Shown: positions 7,280 to 15,412, counted from the first letter of the stretch. The stretch: 24,481 nucleotides of DNA from Phycisphaerales bacterium (GCA_003520025.1 DOVP01000282.1:1-24481), one strand, 5' to 3'. The notes: generated by a model not told the origin, from the letters alone. Program-made: numbers and translations.

Positions 7280-8527
7280 ATGCCTGCTGAGGAACGTCGC
7301 GTTGTTGTTACAGGATTGGGCGCGGTCACCGATCTCGGTGTCGGCGCCGGGGCCTTGTGGAGTGGACTCTGCGAGAGTTGCTCCGGTATCTCAACCATCA
7401 CCGCGTTTGAACATGACGATGACTGGTCCACCATCATCGCGGGTGAAGCGTCCGACTTCGATCCGGAGTCGGTCATGTCCGCTCCGGACGCAAGAAAGGC
7501 GGACCGCGCTTGTCAATTCGGTATGTCGGCTGCCGTGGAAGCAGCGGCAGACAGCGGCATCGATTTTGATTCGGGCGATCCGTATCGGCGGGGCGTTGCG
7601 ATCGGGTCTGGCATCGGTGGCATCCTCACGATCGAGTCGCAGTATGAGCGCCTCCTGCAAAAGGGGCCACGGCGACTCAGCCCTTTCGTGGTGCCCAAAC
7701 TCATGGTCAACGCGACGGCGGGACAGGTTTCAATTCGATTGAATCTGCGGGGATGCAATACGGCCGTTGCAACGGCTTGCGCTACCGGCGGACATGCGCT
7801 GGCGGACGCGAGCATGATGATTCAACGGGGCATGGCCGATGTCATGCTCGCTGGCGGCTGTGAAGCTGCGGTGTCCAAGCTTTGTATCGCCGCCTTCAGT
7901 GCGATGAAGGCACTTTCGACGAGGAATGATAGCCCGGAAACTGCCTCGCGGCCCTTTGATCGCGACCGTGATGGCTTCGTGCTCGCCGAAGGGGCGGCTG
8001 TTTTGGTGCTGGAGGAATTGGAGCATGCCAAAGCGAGAGACGCCCGGATCTACGCCGAACTGCTTGGGTTCGGGATCACCGGAGACGCCCATCACATCGC
8101 CGCCCCCGATCCCGAGGGAACTGGCGCGGGGAAGGCATTGGAGTTTGCGCTCGCTTCGAGTGGCCTGAACCCCGAGCAGGTCGGGTATATCAACGCCCAC
8201 GGCACCTCGACACCACTCGGCGATTCAGCCGAAGTCACAGCTGTCAAACGCGTTTTCGGCGACCATGCCGCTTCACTTGCCATCTCTTCGACGAAGTCGA
8301 TGACCGGCCACGCGCTCGGTGCCGCCGGGGGTATCGAGTCGGTGGCGAGCGTCTTGGCGCTGCACCACGGTGTGCTGCCGCCCACGATCAATCTGGACAA
8401 CCCTGACGAGGGAATGGATCTGGACTTTGTGCCGCATGTGGCGCGTGAGAAACAGGTCGACGCAGTGATCAACAATACGTTTGGCTTCGGTGGCCATAAC
8501 GTGTCGCTGGTATTCAAACGCTGGTGA
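7280..8527 (+). CDS. fabF: 3-oxoacyl-ACP synthase II (KAS II)
   Basis: 415 residues, full length. It elongates acyl-ACP with malonyl-ACP. The catalytic C167 lies in AVATACATGGHA, H307 in NAHGTSTPLGD, and K339 and H344 in STKSMTGHALGAAGG, the Cys-His-His-Lys set of the condensing enzymes. The C-terminal NNTFGFGGHNVSLVF block is typical. FabF and FabB are hard to separate by eye; length and position after acpP favour FabF. It is the last gene of the operon and converges on the PagL-like gene 39 bases downstream. Confidence 0.94.
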   Translation: MPAEERRVVVTGLGAVTDLGVGAGALWSGLCESCSGISTITAFEHDDDWSTIIAGEASDFDPESVMSAPDARKADRACQFGMSAAVEAAADSGIDFDSGDPYRRGVAIGSGIGGILTIESQYERLLQKGPRRLSPFVVPKLMVNATAGQVSIRLNLRGCNTAVATACATGGHALADASMMIQRGMADVMLAGGCEAAVSKLCIAAFSAMKALSTRNDSPETASRPFDRDRDGFVLAEGAAVLVLEELEHAKARDARIYAELLGFGITGDAHHIAAPDPEGTGAGKALEFALASSGLNPEQVGYINAHGTSTPLGDSAEVTAVKRVFGDHAASLAISSTKSMTGHALGAAGGIESVASVLALHHGVLPPTINLDNPDEGMDLDFVPHVAREKQVDAVINNTFGFGGHNVSLVFKRW

Positions 8528-8531
8528 ACAA

Positions 8532-8560
8532 AGGGGGCATGCAGGCCGGCACCGACCCCC
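8532..8560. terminator. Possible hairpin between convergent fabF and pagL-like genes
   Basis: GGGGG and CCCCC about 18 bases apart lie in the 39-base gap between the two convergent stops and could pair to serve both strands. There is no T-run on either side, so this is weak. Confidence 0.25.
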
Positions 8561-8566
8561 ATCCTG

Positions 8567-9304
8567 TTAGAACGGCAAACTGAGTCCGGTGTAGACCATC
8601 ACACTGTCCCGTCCAGGATTGTTCTGGTACAGGGTGGCATTGGAAATGTGATGCCACCGCACGCCGATGATCCAGCGGCGGTCTTGCCCGACGTCAAAGG
8701 TCACGCCAAAACCCGCTTGGGGCGTAAAGTTGAACTGCGAGCCACCCGAAGGCACGTTGTGATTGGTGCCGAGCATGCCGCAGCCGAAGTCGCCGTAGAG
8801 CGACCACGTCTCACCTTTGACGAAGTGCCACTGGAACATGAAGTCCAAACTGCCGCCAAACGCATTCTCGCCTTCTTGCGAGAAGCCCCACAAGTTGATT
8901 TCGGGAGCAAAAGCAAAGTCGTCCACGAGAAACAGTTGCAACCCAAGGCCGAGTCCATACTCGTTGTTGCCCGTGTCGTTGGCATCGACGCCCCAGCGGC
9001 CGGTGATGGACCACCGGGTAGAGCCTTCGGCGCCGAATGCGGTGGTCGCTTCGGCCGGTGCTGCGGCTTCATCCTGTTGCCACATCGAGCGAGAGGAGAA
9101 ATCCAGTGGGGGCGTGTCTGCCCAAGGGGTCAGATGCCCTGCACGTCTATCGCCACTACCAAGGTCAATTTCGAGGGGGCCGACCTCCGGTGCTTGGCCC
9201 CCCAAGGCTGCGCGAATGCTCGGAACCGGCGGTGGGGGCGGCAGCAGGGCGCTCGCCGGTGAGGTGCTACAGAGAGAAGACGCGAGAATTGTGGTCAGCA
9301 TCAT
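8567..9304 (-). CDS. PagL-like lipid A deacylase / acyloxyacyl hydrolase family beta-barrel
   Basis: 245 residues. The N-terminus (MMLTTILASSLCSTSPASA) can act as a signal peptide and is followed by a proline-rich, low-complexity stretch to about residue 90. The C-terminal half has alternating amphipathic strands ending in aromatic F, as in outer-membrane barrels (GLGLGLQLFLVDDFAFAPEI, WSLYGDFGCGML). The end carries H219-I-S221-N and D233 in NNPGRDS, the arrangement of PagL's His-x-Ser plus acidic residue, with Asp where PagL is known to use Glu at the same 12-residue spacing. PagL removes the 3-O acyl chain of lipid A. Its start overlaps the nucleosidase stop (ATGA), so they are co-translated. 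Enzyme activity is not proven by sequence. Confidence 0.7.
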   Translation of the reverse strand: MMLTTILASSLCSTSPASALLPPPPPVPSIRAALGGQAPEVGPLEIDLGSGDRRAGHLTPWADTPPLDFSSRSMWQQDEAAAPAEATTAFGAEGSTRWSITGRWGVDANDTGNNEYGLGLGLQLFLVDDFAFAPEINLWGFSQEGENAFGGSLDFMFQWHFVKGETWSLYGDFGCGMLGTNHNVPSGGSQFNFTPQAGFGVTFDVGQDRRWIIGVRWHHISNATLYQNNPGRDSVMVYTGLSLPF

Positions 9305-9978
9305 GTGGTCGGGGCTCCCGTTTCAGTCTGAGCAGCACAGTATCCGGACTGAGCGTGAAATGTCTGTTCGGCAAGTGCGGCGACCTGCCGCATGGCCAGA
9401 TGTGTTCTTCGGGCGAAGGAGAGCATCTGCAGGAGTTCGCGAGGCCGTCCAAGAAGATCTTTCGCCGCTCGGAGGGGCCGTATGCCGCCATCAGGCGTGA
9501 ACCACTGGTCACAACCGGCTGGTAGATGATGGTCGACCCCATCGCTCACCCCGCGAATAATTGCCCATGGCCGGCCCGCCGCCTCGGCGGCCGCCGCAAA
9601 GGCATGGGATTCCATGTCAACGATGTGGGCGCCGGTTCGCTCTGCCAACGCAGCCTTGTCGCTGGGCGTGGCGACGATCTTGTCGGCGCCTGTGACGCGG
9701 AGCCCTTCAGCAATCAGCGGGCTTTGCAAAATCCCATCTGGTGCAACGACCTCGGCGATCAAGTGCGCCGATCCGGGCTCAAGGTCGGGCACAAGCGCGC
9801 CGGCGACTCCTGCGAGCAGCACCGGGCAGCGGGGCGGCACTGTGGCGAGCGCCCGCTCGATGGCATCGCCACCGATCCCGGTTGTAAGAAGCGTCCAACC
9901 TTGACGACGGACGAGGCCGCTGAGTTTCGCTGCCTCCATTTGCATTGGGCAGAGGATCGTGAGTGTGATGGTGCTCAT
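9301..9978 (-). CDS. PNP/UDP-phosphorylase-family nucleosidase (MTAN / futalosine hydrolase / HpnG-like)
   Basis: 225 residues from the ATG at 9978. I prefer this start because an upstream extension would run into the tRNA-Glu gene. The fold signatures are LLAGVAGAL (residues 54-62), IVDMESHAFAAAAEAAG (M122 and E123 bind ribose in this family) and IIRGVSD (D146, the purine-contacting acid). E15 in CPMQMEAAKL is placed like the catalytic Glu of MTA/SAH nucleosidase. Members cut N-glycosidic bonds in methylthioadenosine, futalosine (menaquinone route) or adenosylhopane. Which substrate applies cannot be decided here: no mqn or hpn neighbours are visible. It overlaps the PagL-like gene by 4 bases. 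Confidence 0.7.
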   Translation of the reverse strand: MSTITLTILCPMQMEAAKLSGLVRRQGWTLLTTGIGGDAIERALATVPPRCPVLLAGVAGALVPDLEPGSAHLIAEVVAPDGILQSPLIAEGLRVTGADKIVATPSDKAALAERTGAHIVDMESHAFAAAAEAAGRPWAIIRGVSDGVDHHLPAGCDQWFTPDGGIRPLRAAKDLLGRPRELLQMLSFARRTHLAMRQVAALAEQTFHAQSGYCAAQTETGAPTT

Positions 9979-10008
9979 TGGGTGGTGAGGTCCGGTGGCG
10001 TGATCCGC

Positions 10009-10014
10009 TATCAT
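10009..10014 (+). promoter_or_regulatory. Likely -10 element of the tRNA-Glu gene
   Basis: TATCAT lies 10 bases before the first base of the mature tRNA, a good -10 with an expected start about 4 bases upstream of the tRNA. No clear -35 is seen. The box lies in the 46-base gap between the divergent nucleosidase start and the tRNA. Confidence 0.4.
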
Positions 10015-10024
10015 CCCCTGACTT

Positions 10025-10099
10025 GACCCCATCGTCTAGTCAGGTCTAGGACATCAGGTTTTCATCCTGGGAACAGGGGTTCGAATCCCCTTGGGGTCG
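10025..10099 (+). tRNA. tRNA-Glu (anticodon UUC)
   Basis: 75 bases forming a complete cloverleaf. The acceptor GACCCCA pairs perfectly with TGGGGTC and G10099 is the discriminator. The anticodon stem TCAGG/CCTGG encloses loop TTTTCAT with anticodon TTC. The T arm AGGGG-TTCGAAT-CCCCT is canonical and the D arm GTCTAGTCAGGTCTAGGAC matches bacterial tRNA-Glu. CCA is not encoded. It stands alone between the nucleosidase and an unknown membrane protein. Confidence 0.95.
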
Positions 10100-10139
10100 T
10101 CTTGACGCGCATGGGCAGGGCCGCGCGTGGAGGGCTGGC

Positions 10140-10676
10140 ATGGTGCAGTTGATCGTACTTTTGGCCGCCGTGAGCCTGCCGCCTATCGGCGAGCCGATGT
10201 CGGTCGAGGGTCGGATTGAGCAGATTGACCAGGAGCAGTCCGGATTCCGAGACATCTGGATTCGTGCCGCTGGTGATCAACTCGTCCTTGTTCGCGGACA
10301 CGAACAGGTGGAGGAATGCATCGTTGGCGATCGAGTGCATGCCGCTGGCACCCGAGGCGAAGATTCCGTGCAGATTGCCCGCGATGGCAGGACACGTAGA
10401 TACACGTTTCTGCAGGCAGAGGGGCCGCTCCTGCGCATGTCCTCCGCCCCCTTTCCGGTATGGATGCTTGCTCTCTTGGCGGGCTTGCTCGCTGTGTTTC
10501 TCATGCTGGCCATCATGTTTGGCCGTCGGCCAATCAGACCGCGGCCAGCCCGTGTGATGGGCGTGGAGAACGAGTTGGAGGCCGATTGGTTGGCGGTGGA
10601 GCCGAGTGATCTCCCCGCAGATCCTGCCGATGCCTTGGCGGAATTGGCTCGCCGGGCCGATGAAGAGCAGGAATGA
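10140..10676 (+). CDS. Small membrane protein of unknown function
   Basis: 178 residues. A hydrophobic N-terminus (MVQLIVLLAAVSLPPIG) looks like a signal peptide. Residues 20-95 are strand-rich with an OB-fold look (VEGRIEQIDQEQSGFRDIWIRAAGDQLVLVRG, GDRVHAAGTRG), then a single helix (WMLALLAGLLAVFLMLAIMF) is followed by RRPIRPRPAR and an acidic cytoplasmic tail. So a periplasmic OB-like domain, one anchor and a short cytoplasmic tail. I do not recognise the family. GGAGGG precedes the ATG. The stop overlaps the aroB start (ATGA), linking the two transcriptionally. Confidence 0.7.
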   Translation: MVQLIVLLAAVSLPPIGEPMSVEGRIEQIDQEQSGFRDIWIRAAGDQLVLVRGHEQVEECIVGDRVHAAGTRGEDSVQIARDGRTRRYTFLQAEGPLLRMSSAPFPVWMLALLAGLLAVFLMLAIMFGRRPIRPRPARVMGVENELEADWLAVEPSDLPADPADALAELARRADEEQE

Positions 10677-11788
10677 GTACTCGAATTCCCATCACCTCCC
10701 GTCAGGGCGACTACGACGTGCTGATTGAGCCGGGTTGCCTGAGGACAGCAGCGAAGTACATCGCTTGTGCGAGCCAGGCCCGGCGTGTGCTCGTTGTAGC
10801 GGACGAGCAGGTGCTCGCTCCCCACGCGGCGGCCGTTCTCGAGTCCCTCCAGCCAGATGGCTGGGAGGCGACGATCACGACCCTGCCCGCGGAGGAACCC
10901 CTCAAGCGGATGGAGGCCGTCGAGCGAATCTGGGAGGCAGCACTTGCCGGTGGGCTCGACCGACATTCAGCCATCATCGCCGTGGGAGGGGGACTGACCG
11001 GAGATGTGGCTGGCTTCGCGGCTGCCACCTATCTGCGTGGAATTGATCTTGTTCAGGTGCCGACTACGCTTTTGGCAATGGTGGACGCTTCGATCGGCGG
11101 GAAGACGGGGGTAAACCTTCCGCTTCCGGGTCTGTCGCGGTTGGGGAAGAACCTCGCAGGTGCTTTCTGGCCGCCGAAACTCGTGCTGGTCGATGCCGAA
11201 ACGCTCGACACGCTGCCGCTGCGAGCGTTTCGGAGCGGACTGGCCGAGTGCGTCAAGCATGCCATCATCAGCGATCCTGACCTCATGTGTTTGCTTGAGC
11301 AGCATGCAGTGGCGCTTCGAGAGGGAGATCGCGGAGCGATCGAAGACATCTTGGTCCGCTCGATCAACGCCAAGCGGCAAATCGTGCAGGAGGACGAACG
11401 TGAGGCGGGCTGTCGTATGCTGCTGAATCTGGGGCACACCTTTGCCCATGCGATCGAACCGATCAAGGAACTCGACTTGACGCACGGCGAAGCCGTTTCC
11501 ATTGGCTTGTCCGCCGCGATGACGTGCGCTGAGCGTTTGGGATTGTGCACGGCAGATGCCGTGAACCGTGTGCGGGTACTGCTGACCGATCTCGGCCTTC
11601 CGGTATCGATCGCCCAGCACGAGCCGGCAGAGGCGCTGTGTGCAGCGATGCGATACGACAAGAAAGTCGACGGTGATCGACTTCGGTTGGTGCTTCCGAT
11701 GCAACAAGGTGCGTGTGTACGCGATGATGTTGCGATGGCGGACATCGAAGCGGCGTGGCACTCGGTGATGCCGCCGAGTTCGGGTTGA
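10673..11788 (+). CDS. aroB: 3-dehydroquinate synthase
   Basis: 371 residues, the usual length. It converts DAHP to 3-dehydroquinate, step two of the shikimate pathway, using NAD and a divalent metal. The NAD-binding GGGLTGDVAGFAAATYLRG block begins at residue 105. The metal ligands are E192 (GLAECVKHA), H255 (LNLGHTFAHAIE) and H271 (LTHGEAVSIG). PTTLLAMVDASIGGKTGVN is a family signature. The ATG overlaps the upstream stop by 4 bases. Sixteen bases separate it from the ParA-like gene, which is probably co-transcribed. Confidence 0.96.
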   Translation: MSTRIPITSRQGDYDVLIEPGCLRTAAKYIACASQARRVLVVADEQVLAPHAAAVLESLQPDGWEATITTLPAEEPLKRMEAVERIWEAALAGGLDRHSAIIAVGGGLTGDVAGFAAATYLRGIDLVQVPTTLLAMVDASIGGKTGVNLPLPGLSRLGKNLAGAFWPPKLVLVDAETLDTLPLRAFRSGLAECVKHAIISDPDLMCLLEQHAVALREGDRGAIEDILVRSINAKRQIVQEDEREAGCRMLLNLGHTFAHAIEPIKELDLTHGEAVSIGLSAAMTCAERLGLCTADAVNRVRVLLTDLGLPVSIAQHEPAEALCAAMRYDKKVDGDRLRLVLPMQQGACVRDDVAMADIEAAWHSVMPPSSG

Positions 11789-11804
11789 GGCTCAAGCGAG
11801 GGCG

Positions 11805-13088
11805 TTGGCAGGGCCGATAAGAGTGGCACCGAAGCGCCTCCTGTCCGGATTGAGAGCCCCCGTGCGAACCATCGCGATCGTCAACCAGAAGGGCGGGTGT
11901 GGTAAAACCACCACCGCCATCAACCTCGCGGCATTGTCGGCCAAGCGAGGAAGTCGAACGCTGCTTGTAGACATGGATCCCCAGTCGCATTGCGCTGCCG
12001 GGCTCGGCATCCCAGAAGAAGCCATCGAGGGCGGCAGCACCAGCGTCATGCGGGGTGAAGCCGATGGCGTGGATCCAACCGAAATCTGCTGGGAGATCGG
12101 GCACCGCTTTCACGTGCTGCCAAGCACCGTGCTGCTCTCTGCGGTGGAGGCCCGCTCGGGCGACGAGACGATTGAGGTGCAGTCGCGTCTGGGTACCTTT
12201 CTCGCCAGATGCCGGGGGCGTTTCGACATCTGCTTCATCGATTGCCCTCCGGCTCTGGGTATGTTGACCTTCAGCGCCCTTCGTGCTGCGAGCGAGGCGA
12301 TCATTCCCGTTGAAACCGGCTACTTCTCCCTCAAAGGGGCCCGCCGGCAGTGGAGTACCATCGAGGCGTTGGTGCGGCGATTGGGCCGACCGCTGCCGCG
12401 GTGGATCGTGCCCACGATTCACGACCCCGCTTCGGGGCTGGCCGCCAAGATTCTCGAAACGCTCACGCAGGAGTTTGACCCACATCTGGCCCCGCTGGTG
12501 ATTCGCGAGCACGAATCGCTTCGCGAGGCAGCCAGTCTCGGCCAGCCGGTATGCGACTTCGATCCCGGTGGATCTGCCGAACGCGACTTTGCGGCGTTGC
12601 TGGACTGGATGGACGGTCTTCCGCAGCCAGAGTTGGGAGCGGCAAGATCGATTGCCGAGGTCCCGGCATCGCGAGCCGGAGAGATTCTGTCTCGTCTCCG
12701 AACAGGCCAAAATGGCGTTCCCCCGCCCGCTCAGCATCTGGAACCTCTTCACGCAAAAATGGCTCCGGTGGATCAAGATCGAGACTACGGCGCCGTCATG
12801 ACCACTCTGGGGGTCCGCTTCAGGCAGCCGGGCCGACCCGATCAGATTCTTGCCGTCTGCGGCGACTTCAACGGATGGTCTACCTCGGCGACCCCGCTGC
12901 GGTGGAATACGGCTGCCAATGCCTTCGAGGCAGTGGTACCACTACCGCCAGGGACGTATCGGTATCAATTGGTGGTCGACGGACGGCCCGGTCCAGATCC
13001 TTTCAACGAGGATGCGCCGGACGAGACCGGACAGGAGCGATCAGCGACCAGCACCGTGCAGGTCGAACCAGCCCCGAGCGAGGCATGA
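11805..13088 (+). CDS. ParA/MinD-type ATPase fused to a C-terminal CBM48/AMPK-type glycogen-binding domain
   Basis: 427 residues from TTG at 11805 (GTG at 11823 is an alternative). Residues 21-260 are a ParA/Soj ATPase: deviant Walker A KGGCGKTT at 29-36 with signature lysine K29, Walker A' TLLVDMDPQ with D56, and Walker B DICFIDCPPALG. Such ATPases dimerise on ATP and position plasmids, chromosomes or protein clusters. After a linker, residues about 333-420 match the CBM48/AMPK-beta glycogen-binding fold: VRFRQPGRPDQ, AVCGDFNGWSTSATPL and LPPGTYRYQLVVDGRPGPDP. This pairing is unusual in my experience. The stop overlaps the next gene by 4 bases. A role in positioning or sensing glycogen-like polymer is inference; the second domain could also be a plain beta-sandwich. 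Confidence 0.85.
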   Translation: MAGPIRVAPKRLLSGLRAPVRTIAIVNQKGGCGKTTTAINLAALSAKRGSRTLLVDMDPQSHCAAGLGIPEEAIEGGSTSVMRGEADGVDPTEICWEIGHRFHVLPSTVLLSAVEARSGDETIEVQSRLGTFLARCRGRFDICFIDCPPALGMLTFSALRAASEAIIPVETGYFSLKGARRQWSTIEALVRRLGRPLPRWIVPTIHDPASGLAAKILETLTQEFDPHLAPLVIREHESLREAASLGQPVCDFDPGGSAERDFAALLDWMDGLPQPELGAARSIAEVPASRAGEILSRLRTGQNGVPPPAQHLEPLHAKMAPVDQDRDYGAVMTTLGVRFRQPGRPDQILAVCGDFNGWSTSATPLRWNTAANAFEAVVPLPPGTYRYQLVVDGRPGPDPFNEDAPDETGQERSATSTVQVEPAPSEA

Positions 13089-14161
13089 ACCGCACCCGCC
13101 AGGAGATTGAGGCACTTGCCGACATCTTTGTGGGCGGTGTCCCCACGCCCGAGGACGCTCCGGCTGATCGGGTTGTGTTGCTATTGGAAGGGCATCTCCC
13201 GGTGCGTGGAGCGTTATGGCGACATGCTGCGGCGACAATGGTGGCGGATGAGTCGGGGCGGGGAGGGACGCTGCTGGAAGTCGATGACCGAGAACTCCAT
13301 GCGGTGCGATTTGGTGGTGAACCTCTTCAGGCAGCAACGCTTGAGCACATCATCGCCGCACCGCGGGCGGGACACCTTTGGATTGTGGCGGGCTTTGGCG
13401 GCGGGATCGGGCCAGATGTGAGCGGGTTGGTCAGCGAGATCGTCTTGCTGACCGGAGCCGATCAGGCAGCAGTGGTAGGAGCGTACCGGGCTGTCAAGCA
13501 ACTGGTGAACGAACGTGGTGGTGTTCCGCTGTCGGTCGGCGTCATTATTGCGGGGTCTTCTCCGGCGGTATCCGAGGAGGTGTGGGGCCGGCTCTCGAGC
13601 ACGTTCCACGAGCATCTCGAAGTGCAGTCGCGACTCATTGGCATTCTCTCACGGCTGGATGCGGCCGAGCCATCCGATCAGATAAGCGTGCCGATGCCAG
13701 CTGAAGGGTTGCCACTGCTGCTGAGCACAATCCGCGCCAGGCCGGTCGGGCTGGCCCCGTCACCGGCGATCGCCGAGCCCCCGCCCGAGTCGGAACCAGC
13801 CATACCGCTCCCGGCTCCGCCGGATTCTGGTGATTGTCTCCCGGATGGACTTCGCCTCTTCGAAGTGCACACGCCGCTTCCGCCGGGCGTGCACGTGGCG
13901 GTTGATGTCGATGGCGGTGTTCACTTGGTGGCAAAGGAAACGGACTGTGGTTCGTTGGAATCTGCTCGCGGCTGGGCCGAGCAGCACCTGCCGCTGCTGG
14001 CGGCGGCCGACAGCGGTATACGGGCCGATCGTCCGGTGTCTTGCGACTTGCTTGTTGAGGACTACCACCGCGCTGGCTCCCTAGCTGGTGGCCCCTGGAA
14101 TGTATTCTTGGTCCATGCAGGGGGATTTCTACGGGTGCCGAAGGGCCCACAGATACCGTGA
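13085..14161 (+). CDS. Putative P-loop-less MinD/FlhG-fold partner of the ParA-CBM48 protein
   Basis: 358 residues from ATG at 13085, overlapping the ParA stop by 4 bases (ATGA). The N-terminal 215 residues resemble the core of FlhG/MinD proteins: LWIVAGFGGGIGPDVSGLVSEIV, then VLLTGADQAAVVGAYRAVKQL (the strand and helix that in FlhG read VTTPEP.A..DAY..IK.L), then GVIIAGSSPAVSEEVWGRLSSTF with a following ..GILSRLD. The KGGxGKT P-loop is absent; GHLPVRGALWRHAA occupies its expected place. A proline-rich linker (about 230-262) leads to a C-terminal domain (HTPLPPGVHVAVDVDGGVHLV). I infer a pseudo-ATPase that pairs with the upstream ATPase. The last 31 codons are duplicated at 15413-15509. Confidence 0.6.
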   Translation: MNRTRQEIEALADIFVGGVPTPEDAPADRVVLLLEGHLPVRGALWRHAAATMVADESGRGGTLLEVDDRELHAVRFGGEPLQAATLEHIIAAPRAGHLWIVAGFGGGIGPDVSGLVSEIVLLTGADQAAVVGAYRAVKQLVNERGGVPLSVGVIIAGSSPAVSEEVWGRLSSTFHEHLEVQSRLIGILSRLDAAEPSDQISVPMPAEGLPLLLSTIRARPVGLAPSPAIAEPPPESEPAIPLPAPPDSGDCLPDGLRLFEVHTPLPPGVHVAVDVDGGVHLVAKETDCGSLESARGWAEQHLPLLAAADSGIRADRPVSCDLLVEDYHRAGSLAGGPWNVFLVHAGGFLRVPKGPQIP

Positions 14162-14328
14162 TTTGATCCCGGGGTTATTCAATTTCATGGTATTCTTCGG
14201 CGGATCGAAGTCAGGCCCTAGTATCTGTGTTCTTTCAGGAGAGTGACAAATGGTCGACTTTTCAGCATCTCGACTCTCGGTTCGCGGTCGCTCCTTGGCG
14301 GCCGTGGTTGCCGCGATGCTCACACCCT
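14068..14328 (+). repeat. Direct repeat copy A (upstream of the protease gene)
   Basis: About 261 bases that recur at 15413-15703. The copy covers the last part of the MinD-like gene, the 88-base gap, and the first 26 codons of the protease gene. The outer parts are nearly identical between copies (the coding end differs by one synonymous base over about 80; the signal-peptide part by three bases over 60), while the middle, 14190-14245, has diverged. Copy A has a Shine-Dalgarno (CAGGAGAG) before the ATG at 14250 and a possible -10, TAGTAT, at 14219-14224. Confidence 0.9.
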
Positions 14329-15395
14329 GTGCCCTCGGTCAACTCACTCCCGATGACATCGATCGGTTGGAGGCCCAAGGTTTGCGTGAGGGCTGGACCT
14401 TCAGCGTTGGACTCAACGACGCGACCGAGATTCCGCTGCAAACGCTTTCAGGAGGCACGCCGCCCGCAGACGGCGACTCCGACCGCTGCGCCCCACCACC
14501 GCGGCAGGACTTGCCAGATTCATTTGACTGGTATCCTGATGGGGTCACGCCAGTGGGTAATCAAGGCCACTGCGGCTGCTGCTGGGCGTTTGGACTGCAC
14601 GGGCAAATGGAGGCGGCCCTGCTCATTCTGTCGGATAAAACCGAGGACCTGTCCGAACAGTACCTCGTCAGTTGTCTGCGCGAGGATGACAATTGTTCGG
14701 GCTGGAGCGCCTATCAGGCGGCGAGCAACTACCTCTCGACCGGCGCGACGCCCTCCTACCACTGCAGCGAATCGGGAACGGTTTCGGAGGGTCAACTGCC
14801 GTACACCTCCGGGACTGATGGAAGTTGGCCTCCATGCGAGTGCTCATACACCCACACCTACTTCCTAGAGAGCCGGGAAACGCCCTGGAGCGGCACGCCC
14901 ACAGTGGACGACCTCAAGACATTCGTGCACGAACACTATCCGATCACCGTCGGCATCCAGACGACCGATGCGTTCCACGCCTACACGGGCGGCGTATTCA
15001 ATGCCTGCCCCTCCAAAACAACCATGAGTCACTACGTGGTCATCGTCGGCTGGGACGACTCCCAAGGCCATTCTGGCGCATGGCACATCAAGAACTCATG
15101 GGGGACCGATTGGGGAGAGTCCGGGTTCATGTGGATTGAATACGGCTGCCTCAATGTCGGCACGTGGGCCACGACGGTGACCTTCGATGCGAGCATCATT
15201 GGAGTACCCCCATGCCCCGGCGACATCACAGGCAACGGCATCGTCGACGATGAAGATCTGCTCGGTATTCTGCAGGGATTCGGCCAGTGCCCGCCGTGTC
15301 ATGAAGATTGCGACCCGGCTACCGAAGCCATGTTTGGCATCGAGGACCTGCTCACGGTGCTGGCCGACTGGGGCACGTGCACACCTGCGAGTTGA
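14250..15395 (+). CDS. Secreted papain-family cysteine protease with dockerin-like C-terminus
   Basis: 381 residues. A twin of the neighbour's N-terminus serves as signal peptide (ASRLSVRGRSLAAVVAAML, cut near A28-L-G-Q31). A short pro-region follows, then a C1A papain domain from about residue 88 (LPDSFDWYPDGVTPVGNQGHCGCCWAF). Catalytic residues are Q105, C111 (in GCCWAF instead of the usual GSCWAF), H261 (MSHYVVIVGWD) and N282 (HIKNSWGTDWGESGF). Residues 323-377 form a dockerin-like pair: GDITGNGIVDDEDLLGIL with calcium-ligand D/N spacing, and a second EDLLTVLADWGTC. In planctomycetes such tails occur outside cellulosomes; here they may anchor the enzyme. The gene lies wholly between two direct repeats and is preceded by CAGGAG. 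Confidence 0.9.
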   Translation: MVDFSASRLSVRGRSLAAVVAAMLTPCALGQLTPDDIDRLEAQGLREGWTFSVGLNDATEIPLQTLSGGTPPADGDSDRCAPPPRQDLPDSFDWYPDGVTPVGNQGHCGCCWAFGLHGQMEAALLILSDKTEDLSEQYLVSCLREDDNCSGWSAYQAASNYLSTGATPSYHCSESGTVSEGQLPYTSGTDGSWPPCECSYTHTYFLESRETPWSGTPTVDDLKTFVHEHYPITVGIQTTDAFHAYTGGVFNACPSKTTMSHYVVIVGWDDSQGHSGAWHIKNSWGTDWGESGFMWIEYGCLNVGTWATTVTFDASIIGVPPCPGDITGNGIVDDEDLLGILQGFGQCPPCHEDCDPATEAMFGIEDLLTVLADWGTCTPAS

Positions 15396-15412
15396 TCACG
15401 ACTACAGCGGCT

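Noticed and set aside
9979..10032. Longer N-terminus for the nucleosidase
   Set aside because: The extension runs through the divergent promoter and into the tRNA-Glu gene and is not family-like.
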